This document shows, in pieces, positions 32,961-41,793 of a stretch of 64,000 nucleotides of DNA (position 1 is the stretch's first letter; every line of letters starts with the position of its first letter). The stretch lies in contig PLHJ01000005.1 in the NCBI GenBank assembly GCA_003138895.1, positions 65,729 to 129,728 of the forward strand, written 5' to 3'. The position numbers were made by a program, and so were the translations under genes. This DNA comes from Acidimicrobiaceae bacterium (GTDB taxonomy: Bacteria; Actinomycetota; Acidimicrobiia; Acidimicrobiales; RAAP-2). The notes under the pieces were generated by a model that saw only the letters and a program-made list of their open reading frames with translations, was not told the DNA's origin and searched no databases.

Positions 32961-35465
32961 TTAAAACTGGCTTCGAAGCGTGTCGGCGAAGTGAAGGCCA
33001 ACGCTCAGTTTCTCGAGATTCTGTTCAACCGTGCGTTGCTCGCCCTCAAACGGATTGTCCCGGTGAAACGCCATCACTTGGTCGGCAAATGCTCGATCAC
33101 CTATGAACGTCTGAATACCACTCGTCATTCGCGCGTGCGTGTTCAGCGGAAATTTCTCCAACGCTTCGTCCCATCGCTGGGTGAGATAACGCCACACCGC
33201 AGGACCGGTAACGCGGTTGGTCGTGAGCGAAGCCAGAACGAAGGGACTGTCTTGATTACGAAACTCACTGAAGCATTTTTCGGCGGTGGTTAGTGCTATG
33301 CGTTCGTCATTGAATGAAGCAAACGCGTACAAGTAACGAATTTCTTCTTGGGGATTTTTAGCGTTTTGGTAGCGATCGAGAAACGTTTCAAAATCACCAG
33401 GACGGTTGAGTGTTGCCACGTTTCGAAGTATCGAACGAGCGAGATCGCCGTCGAGGTCGTTGGCGTCAAAACGCTGCAACGCTTCATTGCGGATGTCTTC
33501 ACGCTCACCGAGTGTGCCAAGAGTGCCAATGACTATTGCGCGAAGCTGCGGGGTTCGCTCCGTTTCACTCGGGCGAGCGTCCCAACCGAGGCGTTCAAAC
33601 TGTGGACCGAACAATTCGCGAACGGCCTCGACGAGGATGGAGCGTTGTTCGTCGCGTAACGCCCGATTCGCGTAGTCAACCGCGGTCGCAATGGTGCTCC
33701 ACGGCGTGGGCTCGTCTTGGTCGCCAAGTCCCTTAACGAGTGACCAAAAGTCAGCCCACGAGAGTTGACTGGCGAACAACGCCGCCCAACCGTCGGCAAT
33801 GAGCGTTGCGCGTTCTAATTCTTCGAGTTCATTAATGTGCGCTGCTATCACTTTTAGTTCGTTTGATCCGTAGCGGGACCGGTACACGCCCGATCCGCCC
33901 GCGTTAAGTACGGTCGGTTCTTTCTTGTCAAGAAGGAGCGTTGCTTCACTCAAGAGTTGCTTGGAGATGACGCTGCTGGTGAGGGGTCTCGTAAGTACTG
34001 GCACCATCCAGCGTTCGCCGATCGCACTTTCGCTGCCGGCTTCGGCGTACGAGAAGGGTTGCTGCGAGAGTTCGCCGTCGGCGAGGGTGATGAGAGGGTG
34101 TCCACCTTGGAGGATCCACGTGTTCATGAGGTCACGAACGGGTTGGCCCGAGATTTCTTCGAGAGCGTCCCACAGATCGGTAGTTACGGTATTGGCGTAA
34201 CTGTGTTTACGAAGGTAGTGACGTATCCCGTCACGAAAAACGTCGGCACCCAGATACTGCTCGAGCATGCGAAGTACCGAGCCACCTTTTTCGTAGGTCA
34301 AAACATCGAACATGCCGCGCATGTCCGCGGGCGACACCACTTCGTATTCAATCGGTCGAGTGGAGTGCAGACCGTCGACCTGCAAGGCTCCATCACGGTC
34401 AATGCCGAAACTCACCCACATCTTCCACTCGGGCTTAAACGCGTTGGTGCAGAGCACCTCCATGAATGTCGCAAACGCCTCGTTGAGCCAGATGCCTTCC
34501 CACCACTCCATCGTGACGAGGTCACCGAACCACATGTGCGCCAGTTCGTGAGCAACGACGGTCGCAACGCGTTCGAGTTCCGCGAGGGAAGCTGTTGCCG
34601 GATCGACGAGCAACGCGGTTTCGCGATAGGTAATGCAACCCAAATTCTCCATAGCGCCAAAGGCGAAGTCGGGCACGGCGACCATGTCCATTTTGTCGCC
34701 CGGGTAGGGAATGTCAAAGTACGTCGAAAAGAAGTTCAGCGCGAAGATGCTCGCTTCTTGAGCGAAACTCGCCAAATGGGTTTTGCCCGTGGGAACAACG
34801 ATGCGAAGAGGTGTGCCTCGAACGTCAACGGGTTCTGTCTCTTCGAAGGGTCCAATGACGAACGCAACGAGATACGTCGACATTTTCATGGTCTGTGAAA
34901 ACACCACTCGACGGGTGCGGTCGGGGTTCGTAGTCTCGCTCGCAATGGGCGAATTGGAATACGCCGCGAGGTGTGAAGGTACATTCAGCGTGACGTCAAA
35001 CGTTGCTTTGAACGTTGGTTCATCCCAGCACGGAAACGCCCGGCGGGCATCAGTGGCCTCAAACTGCGTGGTGGCAATGGTTTGTTTGACGCCGTCGGCG
35101 TCGACGAACGTCGAGCGGTAGAAGCCGTGTAGTTGATCATTCAGGATGCCGCGAAAGCTCACTTCGAGAGTCGCTGGTCCGGTGGCGAGTTTGTTTTCGA
35201 GCGTCAGCGACGCGAGTTCGTAGTCGACGTTGTAGACGGCGTGCCCCTTTTGCGTTTTTCCTTGGGCATCGGTGAGGGTAATTTCGCCCAGATCAAGTTC
35301 AATGGCGTTGAAATGAACTTCGTTGGTACTGACCTTGACGTCGAGCGCAATGATGGCGATACCCGAAAAGAGGGCATCGTCCAGGTTGGGGCTGATATCG
35401 AGTCGGTAGTTCGTCGGAGCTATGTCCGTCGAAAGGCGATAGGGATTATTTTCGCGAGAAACCAT
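32961..35465 (-). CDS. pepN: M1-family zinc aminopeptidase, copy 1
   Basis: An 834-residue aminopeptidase N. The exopeptidase motif GAMEN is at 270-274 and the zinc site HEXXH-x18-E at His306, His310 and Glu329 (VVAHELAHMWFGD). The catalytic Tyr is expected about 85 residues later, in DVLTYEKGGSVLRML. The N-terminal beta domain starts NPYRLSTDIAPTNY; the ERAP1-like helical C-terminal domain is complete. No signal peptide, hence cytosolic peptide degradation. A paralogue follows upstream only 26 bases away; the two share an exact 20-residue stretch starting ATTQFEATDARR, showing tandem duplication. Confidence 0.92.
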   Translation of the reverse strand: MVSRENNPYRLSTDIAPTNYRLDISPNLDDALFSGIAIIALDVKVSTNEVHFNAIELDLGEITLTDAQGKTQKGHAVYNVDYELASLTLENKLATGPATLEVSFRGILNDQLHGFYRSTFVDADGVKQTIATTQFEATDARRAFPCWDEPTFKATFDVTLNVPSHLAAYSNSPIASETTNPDRTRRVVFSQTMKMSTYLVAFVIGPFEETEPVDVRGTPLRIVVPTGKTHLASFAQEASIFALNFFSTYFDIPYPGDKMDMVAVPDFAFGAMENLGCITYRETALLVDPATASLAELERVATVVAHELAHMWFGDLVTMEWWEGIWLNEAFATFMEVLCTNAFKPEWKMWVSFGIDRDGALQVDGLHSTRPIEYEVVSPADMRGMFDVLTYEKGGSVLRMLEQYLGADVFRDGIRHYLRKHSYANTVTTDLWDALEEISGQPVRDLMNTWILQGGHPLITLADGELSQQPFSYAEAGSESAIGERWMVPVLTRPLTSSVISKQLLSEATLLLDKKEPTVLNAGGSGVYRSRYGSNELKVIAAHINELEELERATLIADGWAALFASQLSWADFWSLVKGLGDQDEPTPWSTIATAVDYANRALRDEQRSILVEAVRELFGPQFERLGWDARPSETERTPQLRAIVIGTLGTLGEREDIRNEALQRFDANDLDGDLARSILRNVATLNRPGDFETFLDRYQNAKNPQEEIRYLYAFASFNDERIALTTAEKCFSEFRNQDSPFVLASLTTNRVTGPAVWRYLTQRWDEALEKFPLNTHARMTSGIQTFIGDRAFADQVMAFHRDNPFEGEQRTVEQNLEKLSVGLHFADTLRSQF

Positions 35466-35491
35466 GAGGCGAGGCTAGACGCTTGGCGTAA

Positions 35492-38029
35492 TCAGATCTC
35501 TTTGTCGGTAACGTCCAACAGTGTTTGGGTGAGTGTTGGGCGAACTCGTTCGCCAAAAGCAACCCCGAGGTCCATTCGGTCAAGCATCTGTTCGATCTGA
35601 CGCTGACCCGCCGGTACTGGATGAGCAACGTGGAAGGCGCGGATTTCTTTGGCGAGTGAGGGGTCAGCAATCAATGCGTTGACCCCTCCCGCCATGCGCG
35701 CCGGCATGCCCGTGGGGAAGAGCTTGATTGATTCGTCCCAACGATCCCGCATTTTCTTCCAAATCGTTGGTCCGGTAACGCGGTTGCTCACCATGGCACC
35801 AATGACGAACGGGGCGTCTTGATTTCGTACTTCCGTGTAGCAACGTTCGAAGAGGTCTTCGGCGATTGCGACGTCGGGGAAACCAGCTTGTGAAAAGAGG
35901 TAACGCTGCTCGTCTTGGGGAGTGGCGGCATTCTTTCGTCGGCGCTCGCATTCATCAAGGTCGCCCGCTCGGTTCTGGTTCACCACGATGGCGAGGACTG
36001 GGGCCGCGAGGTCGCCTACTAATTCGTTGGCGTCGAAACGGCGAAACGACTCAGCGATAATCGCTTCGTCTTGTCCGTAGGTCCCAAGTAATTGAATCGC
36101 GAGGGCTCGTAACTCGCCGGCTTGTTCGGATTCTCCCTTGATTGGCTCCCAGCCAAGTCGAGCAAAGAGCGGTTCGTATAACGACCGCGTGACGCTGGCG
36201 AGCGCTTCGCGACCATCGTCGTCGACCAATCGGTTCACCATGGTCAGTGCTTCTTTAGCAACGCCCCAGGTAGCGGGTTCATCCAAGTCGCCAAGCCCCT
36301 TGGTAAGTAGCAAGAGACCATCTAACGTCGAGCGACCAACGAGGGTGGCGGCCCACGAGTCAGAAAACAACACGGCTCGCTCCAACTCATCGAGATCGTG
36401 AAGGTGTGCGGCAATGTTCGCGAGTTCGTTCGTTCCATACGCCGTTCGATAAAAGCCCCAACCACCGGCGTTAACAACGGCCACGCCCTTCGTGGCGAGC
36501 GGTGCCGATTTTGCCGACAAGACTTGTTTCGTGGTCTTTGTTGCGCCAAGGGGACGAGACAAGACCGGTACTTGCCAAAGTTCACCAATGTTGCTTTCGC
36601 CCAGAGCGGCGCTGTACTCGAAGGGTTCTTGACTAATGGTGCCGTCAGCCACTGTGACGAGGGGATAGCCGCCCTGCAAAATCCACGTGTCCATGATGGT
36701 CGCGACGGGTTCTCCCGAAGCTTCGCCAAGGGCGTCCCACAGGTCCTTCGTCACCGTGTTGGCGTAGGCGTGCTTGACGAGGTAGCGACGAATGCCGTCG
36801 CGGAATGTGTCTTCACCGAGGTACTGCTCGAGCATGCGAAGAACGGAGCAACCTTTTATGTAGGTCAAAACATCGAACATGCCTCGACAATCATTGGGCG
36901 AGACGACTTCGTATTCAATGGGTCGTGTCGAGTGGAGGCCGTCGACGGCAAACGCAATGTCACGCGACGGATTGAAGCCCACCCATTTTTTCCATTGCGG
37001 GCGAAAGTGATCGGTGCAAATGGATTCCATGAACGTGGCGAAGGCTTCGTTGAGCCAGATTCCTTCCCACCAGTCCATCGTGACCAAGTCACCGAACCAC
37101 ATGTGCGCTACTTCGTGGTTAATCACCAAGGCAACGCGGTCAATTTCGGCAAACGATGCAACGGACGGATCAATCAAAAGATCGGTCATGCGAAAGGTCA
37201 CGAGGCCGAGATTCTCCATGGCTCCAGCCGCGAAGTCCGGAATGGCTGCGAGGTCGAGTTTGTCGCCGGGGTAGGGAATGGCGAAGTAGTCGCTGAAGAA
37301 CGTCAGCGCATGCTCGACAACTTCTAAGGCGTAGCGCGCGAGGTGGCCCTTGCCAAGCGGATAAATCGCTCTAACGGGCGTGCCCCGCACGTCAATCGGC
37401 TCGGATGCTTCAAAGGGGCCGACGATGAACGCCACGAGGTACGTCGACATTTTCATGGTCTTGGAAAATGACACCGTACGTTGGCCGTTTCCCAGGTCCG
37501 TCTCTGATGCAACGGAAGAGTTTGAGTACGCCGCGAGATGACTCGGTATGGTCAGATTGACCTGGTACGTGGCCTTGAAAGCTGGTTCGTCCCAACAAGG
37601 AAAGGCCCGTCGGGCGTCGGTTGCTTCGAATTGCGTGGTGGCGAGAACGTGCTCGGTACCGGCGTCGTCGGTGTACGTCGAGCGATAAAAACCATGCAAT
37701 TGGTCGTTCAAGATGCCCGTGAAGGAGATTTCGACCGTCGCCGGACCGAGTGGTAAGTCGCTCTCGAAATCGAACGTCGCGGTTTCAAATTCCTCATTGA
37801 GTGTGGGTTCGCTTGACTCCAGCGAAGTGCCTTGACCCGTGACCGTTGCGGCACTGAGTTCCAATTCAATAGCGTTAAGGGCGAAAGACGACACCGTTTC
37901 TAGTACGTCTACGTCAATCTCAACACGACCCGAAAAGACGGCGCCGGTGAGATCGGGTGTCAAAAAGATTCGGTAGGCAGAAGGAACGATCGTTGAGGGA
38001 AGACGATACGGATTAGTTTCTTTGCTCAT
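35492..38029 (-). CDS. pepN: M1-family zinc aminopeptidase, copy 2
   Basis: An 845-residue aminopeptidase N paralogue. It keeps GAMEN (AAGAMENLGLV) and the zinc motif with Val in place of Leu (VINHEVAHMWFGD) followed by the distal Glu in WLNEAFATFME; DVLTYIKGCSVLRML carries the expected Tyr. ATG 38029 (MSKETNPYRLP) matches the start of copy 1; an ATG 12 codons upstream has no conserved sequence. It is transcribed first, with copy 1 directly after it. Differences around the GAMEN and HEXXH motifs suggest altered substrate preference rather than loss of activity. Confidence 0.92.
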   Translation of the reverse strand: MSKETNPYRLPSTIVPSAYRIFLTPDLTGAVFSGRVEIDVDVLETVSSFALNAIELELSAATVTGQGTSLESSEPTLNEEFETATFDFESDLPLGPATVEISFTGILNDQLHGFYRSTYTDDAGTEHVLATTQFEATDARRAFPCWDEPAFKATYQVNLTIPSHLAAYSNSSVASETDLGNGQRTVSFSKTMKMSTYLVAFIVGPFEASEPIDVRGTPVRAIYPLGKGHLARYALEVVEHALTFFSDYFAIPYPGDKLDLAAIPDFAAGAMENLGLVTFRMTDLLIDPSVASFAEIDRVALVINHEVAHMWFGDLVTMDWWEGIWLNEAFATFMESICTDHFRPQWKKWVGFNPSRDIAFAVDGLHSTRPIEYEVVSPNDCRGMFDVLTYIKGCSVLRMLEQYLGEDTFRDGIRRYLVKHAYANTVTKDLWDALGEASGEPVATIMDTWILQGGYPLVTVADGTISQEPFEYSAALGESNIGELWQVPVLSRPLGATKTTKQVLSAKSAPLATKGVAVVNAGGWGFYRTAYGTNELANIAAHLHDLDELERAVLFSDSWAATLVGRSTLDGLLLLTKGLGDLDEPATWGVAKEALTMVNRLVDDDGREALASVTRSLYEPLFARLGWEPIKGESEQAGELRALAIQLLGTYGQDEAIIAESFRRFDANELVGDLAAPVLAIVVNQNRAGDLDECERRRKNAATPQDEQRYLFSQAGFPDVAIAEDLFERCYTEVRNQDAPFVIGAMVSNRVTGPTIWKKMRDRWDESIKLFPTGMPARMAGGVNALIADPSLAKEIRAFHVAHPVPAGQRQIEQMLDRMDLGVAFGERVRPTLTQTLLDVTDKEI

Positions 38030-38068
38030 GGCTCGATACTTTAGGTCAAAACCCTCTACGCTCAACCC

Positions 38069-39106
38069 GTGACAAACGAACCAACTCCCGTATCACTGCG
38101 AGCAAAGCCGGGACCCGATCGACTTGCGGTGACCGGCATTGGAAACGCGTTGCTCGACATCATCATGCGCGATCATGATCAAACGTACGAACGTCTGGGT
38201 CTCATTCGAGCCTCAATGAATCTCGTTGATCTTGATCGGGCTCACGAGATCTTGGACGCAATGGGTCCGACGATACAGATGTCAGGTGGTTCGGTGGCGA
38301 ACACCATTGCTGGCGTTGCGGCGCTTGGGGGTACGGCAGGGTTCATTGGCAAAGTTGCTGACGACGAGTTTGGTGAAGTATTTACGCACGATTTCGAAAG
38401 CATGGGCGTCGAGGTCGATCTCGCTCTCGCCGAAATTTCCGAAGGAGCAACGGGACGCTGCCACGTTTTTGTGGGTGACGATGCCCAACGCACGATGGCG
38501 ACGTACCTAGGAGCAGCGAATCAACTGCAGGTTCATGACGTGCATGAACGATTGATCGCGCGCTCAGAGATTACGTATATCGAGGGCTACCTATTTGATC
38601 TGCCTCCAGCGAAGGAAGCCATACATCGAGTCGTAGAAATTGCACACGAGCACGACTCGATGGTCGCGTTGTCACTTTCTGATTCGTTTTGTGTTGAACG
38701 CCATCGACGCGACTTTTTAGAGCTGGTGACGAACGACGTTGATGTCTTGTTGTGCAATGAATCAGAATTACTGGCCCTTTTTCAAACGTCGTCGCTGGAC
38801 GAGGCCTGTGAACATGTTGGTGAACTCGGCGTCTTGACCGTGGTGACCCTTGGTCCTTCGGGTGCACGGATCGTGACTATGTCGGGCGGCGTTCACGTAC
38901 CCGCCGCCCACGTTGAACACGTGGTTGATCAAAACGGTGCGGGTGACTTGTTCGCGTCGGGATTTCTTTATGGACTAGCCATTGGAGCCGACCCCGTCGA
39001 GGCGGCGAACCTTGGTTCCTTGTGCGCAGGCGAGGTCATCAAACATCTCGGTGCTCGTCCCGAAAGCGACCTCGAAGCCGTTGCGATCGACGGAGGACTT
39101 CTCTAG
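38069..39106 (+). CDS. PfkB-family carbohydrate/nucleoside kinase (adenosine kinase-like)
   Basis: A 345-residue ribokinase-fold kinase. The N-terminal GIGNALLDIIMR, the substrate-lid GGSVANTIAGVAALGG, and the C-terminal catalytic motif DQNGAGDLFASGFLYGLA, with the base Asp in GAGD, are all present. GGSVANTIxG with LGGxxGFIGKV is characteristic of the adenosine/guanosine-type sugar kinases of bacteria. GTG 38069 is used; the gene is divergent from copy 2 of the aminopeptidases. Probably salvages adenosine or a related nucleoside; the exact substrate is not certain. Confidence 0.87.
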   Translation: MTNEPTPVSLRAKPGPDRLAVTGIGNALLDIIMRDHDQTYERLGLIRASMNLVDLDRAHEILDAMGPTIQMSGGSVANTIAGVAALGGTAGFIGKVADDEFGEVFTHDFESMGVEVDLALAEISEGATGRCHVFVGDDAQRTMATYLGAANQLQVHDVHERLIARSEITYIEGYLFDLPPAKEAIHRVVEIAHEHDSMVALSLSDSFCVERHRRDFLELVTNDVDVLLCNESELLALFQTSSLDEACEHVGELGVLTVVTLGPSGARIVTMSGGVHVPAAHVEHVVDQNGAGDLFASGFLYGLAIGADPVEAANLGSLCAGEVIKHLGARPESDLEAVAIDGGLL

Positions 39107-39109
39107 GGC

Positions 39110-39952
39110 CTAGATGCCCTGCGCGTCGAGGATGGCGTCGAGTTCTTTTGTCTTGACTGTTTCGTAGCGAACCCACATGATGGCAATGGGAATGCAGGAA
39201 AGCAGCATTAACGCGTCGCCCCCAATCCACATGATGGCGCCTCCTAAGTGCACGCTGCCCAAAATTGAAGACTGGCTGGCAATGCCGTTGTAAGCGGGAA
39301 AAGGATTGTGTGATTCCATAGCGAGCGAAAGGCCCGTAAACGTGTCGACGGGCACGGCAGCCATGACGTAGACCAAACGAAGTCCGGGATTGATTTGCAC
39401 GCCTTCTTCAATGCCGAAGGCGCTTCGAAAGAACAGATACCCGATGACGAGAAAAGCAATCTGTTCGGTGTGATGTAGCCACATGTGGCTGAGCATGTCG
39501 TTCATCAATGACGTGAGGTGGGTCACGGGAATGAAGACGAAGTACGCCACGAACGCGAAAAGCGGATGCAAAATCACTTGAACGGCGCGTGACTGGAATA
39601 TCGCATCGATTCGTTTCCCACCTGCACGGTGAAGTAATTCGAGCGGAGCTCCGAGGGCAAAGAGTGGTGCCGCGAGCATGATGAGCAGCAAATGCTGAAT
39701 CATGTGGTCACCAAAACTCGACATGTCATAGACCCCGACGACGGACTGAGTCGCGAGAAAGGTCGCCGCGAGACCGGCGAGAAAGAACCATTTGCGATAG
39801 CGCGGCCATTCGCGAACCTTCGAAAGCCCCACGAAGTAAAGGACCAGCGCCGCCACTAACAGCACGTTGGGCAAAAACCCAATATTCCATAGGTTGAGAT
39901 GGCTCCAAGAAAACGGGGTCTTCGGCATCATCATGTTCATGTTTGATGGCAC
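39110..39952 (-). CDS. cytochrome c oxidase assembly protein, caa3 CtaG family
   Basis: A 280-residue membrane protein with seven or so transmembrane helices. Family residues are HMIQHLLLIMLAAPLFALGAPLELL (quoted in part, about 80-104), WLHHTEQIAFLVIGYLFF, and SSILGSVHLGGAIMWIGGDALML with conserved His residues probably involved in copper delivery to subunit I. The start is uncertain: GTG 39952 or ATGs at 39940, 39934, 39931 or 39928 are possible; a TAATAT hexamer about 11 bases before GTG 39952 would fit a leaderless message. It converges with the PfkB gene, leaving three bases between stops. Confidence 0.85.
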   Translation of the reverse strand: MPSNMNMMMPKTPFSWSHLNLWNIGFLPNVLLVAALVLYFVGLSKVREWPRYRKWFFLAGLAATFLATQSVVGVYDMSSFGDHMIQHLLLIMLAAPLFALGAPLELLHRAGGKRIDAIFQSRAVQVILHPLFAFVAYFVFIPVTHLTSLMNDMLSHMWLHHTEQIAFLVIGYLFFRSAFGIEEGVQINPGLRLVYVMAAVPVDTFTGLSLAMESHNPFPAYNGIASQSSILGSVHLGGAIMWIGGDALMLLSCIPIAIMWVRYETVKTKELDAILDAQGI

Positions 39953-39996
39953 GAGTGCATATTAGGGCTCTCAGATAAAAGCAGAGATTCGAAAGG

Positions 39997-40009
39997 TACA
40001 ATTCCTTTT
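39997..40009 (+). promoter_or_regulatory. -10 element for a leaderless transcript
   Basis: TACAAT (39997-40002) lies eight bases before GTG 40010, the start of the following gene, and there is no ribosome site in between. That geometry places the transcription start on or beside the start codon. A -35 is not clear. Confidence 0.5.
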
Positions 40010-40384
40010 GTGAAAGCCACGTTCTTTTCTCTTCGAGCGTTGGCGCTGCATTTGGCCCTACTCGCGTGGCTCGGGCTTTGTGGCTTTGCCGCGTGGTGGC
40101 AAGTGACCCGTGCCTTTGCCGGAAACTCGCTTAGCTATCTCTATTCCGTGGAATGGCCAGTGTTTGGTGTCCTGGGTTTCGTTGGATGGTGGGCTCTTTT
40201 GCACCAAGAAAAGTCAACTGATGAGCAAGACGATCGTCGGCGGAAATTTGAAGCCGAACAGCGCTCCCAAGCGCAGATTGCTCGCCAACTCGCCGACCAA
40301 TCTGAAGATCCCGAACTCGCGGCCTATAACGACCACCTCGCCGCCATTGCCCAACAACCCAAGCGCAAACTTTTTGGCCACTAG
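40010..40384 (+). CDS. small two-helix membrane protein, actinobacterial
   Basis: A 124-residue protein with two transmembrane helices (about residues 9-31 and 46-66) and a charged cytosolic tail rich in Gln, Glu and Arg that is predicted helical (EDDRRRKFEAEQRSQAQI-like region). Similar small proteins lie next to DUF3817 genes and cytochrome oxidase assembly genes in actinobacteria as far as I recall. GTG 40010 appears to be a leaderless start. Its stop is immediately followed by the ATG of the next gene. Function unknown, possibly a membrane partner of that protein. Confidence 0.72.
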   Translation: MKATFFSLRALALHLALLAWLGLCGFAAWWQVTRAFAGNSLSYLYSVEWPVFGVLGFVGWWALLHQEKSTDEQDDRRRKFEAEQRSQAQIARQLADQSEDPELAAYNDHLAAIAQQPKRKLFGH

Positions 40385-40735
40385 ATGGAAAAGAGTTTTC
40401 GTCGCTACCGTTTGATGTCGTTCGTGACGGGAACGACACTGCTCATATTGTTCGCCTGTCTGATTTTGCAACACGTGTATCCACACGACGTATGGGATCA
40501 CTTCCCGCACTTTTTAAAAGATATCGTGAACGTAATTGCTCGCGTTATTGGTATCGGTCACGGCGTGATCTTGTACCCGATCTACATGGTGATGTGTTTT
40601 GAATTCGCACTTCGTGTCCGTTTAAATCTTGGACTGCTTGTGCTGATGCTGGCCGCTGGATTCGTCCCGGGCCTCGCCTTCTACATGGAACACCGGGTCC
40701 AGCAAAAGTTCTATCCGGCAGGTTTACCATCGTGA
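40385..40735 (+). CDS. DUF3817-type integral membrane protein
   Basis: A 116-residue protein with three transmembrane helices: about residues 10-28, 55-75 and 82-100. The pattern RYRLMSFVTGTTLLIL, then IGHGVILYPIYMVMCFEFAL and a final PGLAFYMEHRV matches the actinobacterial DUF3817 family. It directly abuts the upstream gene (no gap) and overlaps the glycerophosphodiesterase start by four bases (GTGA). Function unknown. Confidence 0.8.
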   Translation: MEKSFRRYRLMSFVTGTTLLILFACLILQHVYPHDVWDHFPHFLKDIVNVIARVIGIGHGVILYPIYMVMCFEFALRVRLNLGLLVLMLAAGFVPGLAFYMEHRVQQKFYPAGLPS

Positions 40736-41592
40736 ACGCCAACCCATGGCTCGATCGTCGAGTCGTCGCCTTCGCTCATCAAGGTGGCGCCCACGAAGCA
40801 CCTTCCTCCACACTCTTTGCAATCGCCCAAGCAATCGAGCATGGCGCGACAGCCATTGAGCTTGACGTTCACGCGACCAAGGATCGACACATCGTCGTCT
40901 GTCACGACGCCACGGTGGACCGCACGACCAATGCGGTGGGGGAGATCTGCAACTTCACCTTGGCCGAACTTCGTGAGATGGACAACGCGTACTGGTGGAT
41001 CGAGGGAGAAACGGTATCTCCCGATCACGACGCAGGCGACTACCGACTGCGCGGTCGAGCACCAAGTGACCGCTCGCTGGGTATTGCCACACTGGAAGAA
41101 GTCGCCGTCAAGTTTCCGGGTGTGCCGCTCAATATGGATATCAAGCGAACGACTCCCGAGGTTGAACCCTACGAGCAGTTGCTCGCGGATGAATTACGCC
41201 GTTTGGAGCGAGCCGATTCGGTCATCGTTGCTTCGTTTAGTGATCACGCGATCCAGACCTTTCGATCGTTGGCTCCCGAATTTCTTACGTCTGCCGCCAC
41301 AACCGAAACCGCGACGTTTTACTTCGCCCAACGTGAAGGTACTACCCCGCCGTCCTTACCGGTATGCGCCTTGCAGGTCCCGGCAAGTTTTGGCGACGTG
41401 CGGGTCGTCGACGAGGAATTCGTCGCGGCAGCGCATCATGCGGGCATCGCCGTACACGTATGGACCATCAACGACCTTGACGAGATGGCAACACTCTTGG
41501 ATCTCGGTGTTGACGGCATCATTAGCGACCGACCGACGACGCTGGTGCAGCTTCTTAAGGAACGAGACTGCGCGTGGGACGGAAAACTTTAA
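40732..41592 (+). CDS. glycerophosphodiester phosphodiesterase
   Basis: A 286-residue TIM-barrel enzyme. The N-terminal AFAHQGGAHEAPSSTLFAI is the GDPD signature with catalytic His and the E-A-P motif (usually HRG and PENT), followed by AIELDVHATKDRHIVVCHDATVDRTT carrying the metal-binding Glu/Asp and second His (quoted in two parts). The C-terminal WTINDLDEMATLLDLGVDGIISDRP is typical. HQGG instead of the usual HRG is a known variant. It hydrolyses glycerophosphodiesters to glycerol 3-phosphate and an alcohol (such as ethanolamine, which EutBC can use). Confidence 0.92.
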   Translation: MNANPWLDRRVVAFAHQGGAHEAPSSTLFAIAQAIEHGATAIELDVHATKDRHIVVCHDATVDRTTNAVGEICNFTLAELREMDNAYWWIEGETVSPDHDAGDYRLRGRAPSDRSLGIATLEEVAVKFPGVPLNMDIKRTTPEVEPYEQLLADELRRLERADSVIVASFSDHAIQTFRSLAPEFLTSAATTETATFYFAQREGTTPPSLPVCALQVPASFGDVRVVDEEFVAAAHHAGIAVHVWTINDLDEMATLLDLGVDGIISDRPTTLVQLLKERDCAWDGKL

Positions 41593-41604
41593 GGCTGCGT
41601 GGAG

Positions 41605-41688
41605 CTAGCCGCGTCCACAATTCGGCTTTTTGCCGTGATTGGCCTTCTTTTTGGCGCGTAACTTGCGCTTTACCGTCCGCTTTGACAT
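41605..41688 (-). CDS. ribosomal protein bL37, mini-protein
   Basis: A 27-residue, extremely basic protein on the minus strand in a gap that would normally be called empty. Residues 13-23, KKKANHGKKPN, match the ANHGKRPN core I recall for bL37, the 24-residue 50S protein first seen in mycobacterial ribosome structures. It starts MSKRTVKRKLRA and ends NCGRG. It lies alone between the glycerophosphodiesterase and rsmI genes. No strong ribosome site precedes ATG 41688. Confidence 0.85.
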   Translation of the reverse strand: MSKRTVKRKLRAKKKANHGKKPNCGRG

Positions 41689-41702
41689 AGGTGACAATGT
41701 TA

Positions 41703-41729
41703 GTTGGTGGCTGTCTCTAAAAGCCAACT
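41703..41729 (+). repeat. imperfect stem-loop ahead of rsmI leader
   Basis: AGTTGGTGGCT (41702-41712) can pair with AGCCAACT (41722-41729) around a TCTCTAAA-type loop with three bases bulged. It lies immediately upstream of the AGGAG ribosome site at 41731-41735. It could be a weak terminator for bL37's opposite strand or a leader structure; low certainty. Confidence 0.35.
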
Positions 41730-41745
41730 GAGGAGTAACTCGAAA

Positions 41746-41793
41746 ATGACCGAATTCGCCCCAGCCACAGGCCTTCAACCGAGAATCGCATGA
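41746..41793 (+). CDS. possible 15-codon leader peptide overlapping rsmI
   Basis: ATG 41746 opens MTEFAPATGLQPRIA, ending with TGA 41791-41793, which overlaps the rsmI ATG (41790) as ATGA. An AGGAG ribosome site (41731-41735) stands 10 bases before it, while rsmI itself has no ribosome site. Translation of the short frame would deliver ribosomes to rsmI by termination-reinitiation. Too short to prove coding by composition. Confidence 0.45.
   Translation: MTEFAPATGLQPRIA

Noticed and set aside
33957..34898. 313-codon plus-strand open frame opposite aminopeptidase copy 1 (and a similar one at 36398-37327 opposite copy 2)
   Set aside because: Both are mirror images of the homologous M1 genes, which explains why they resemble each other.
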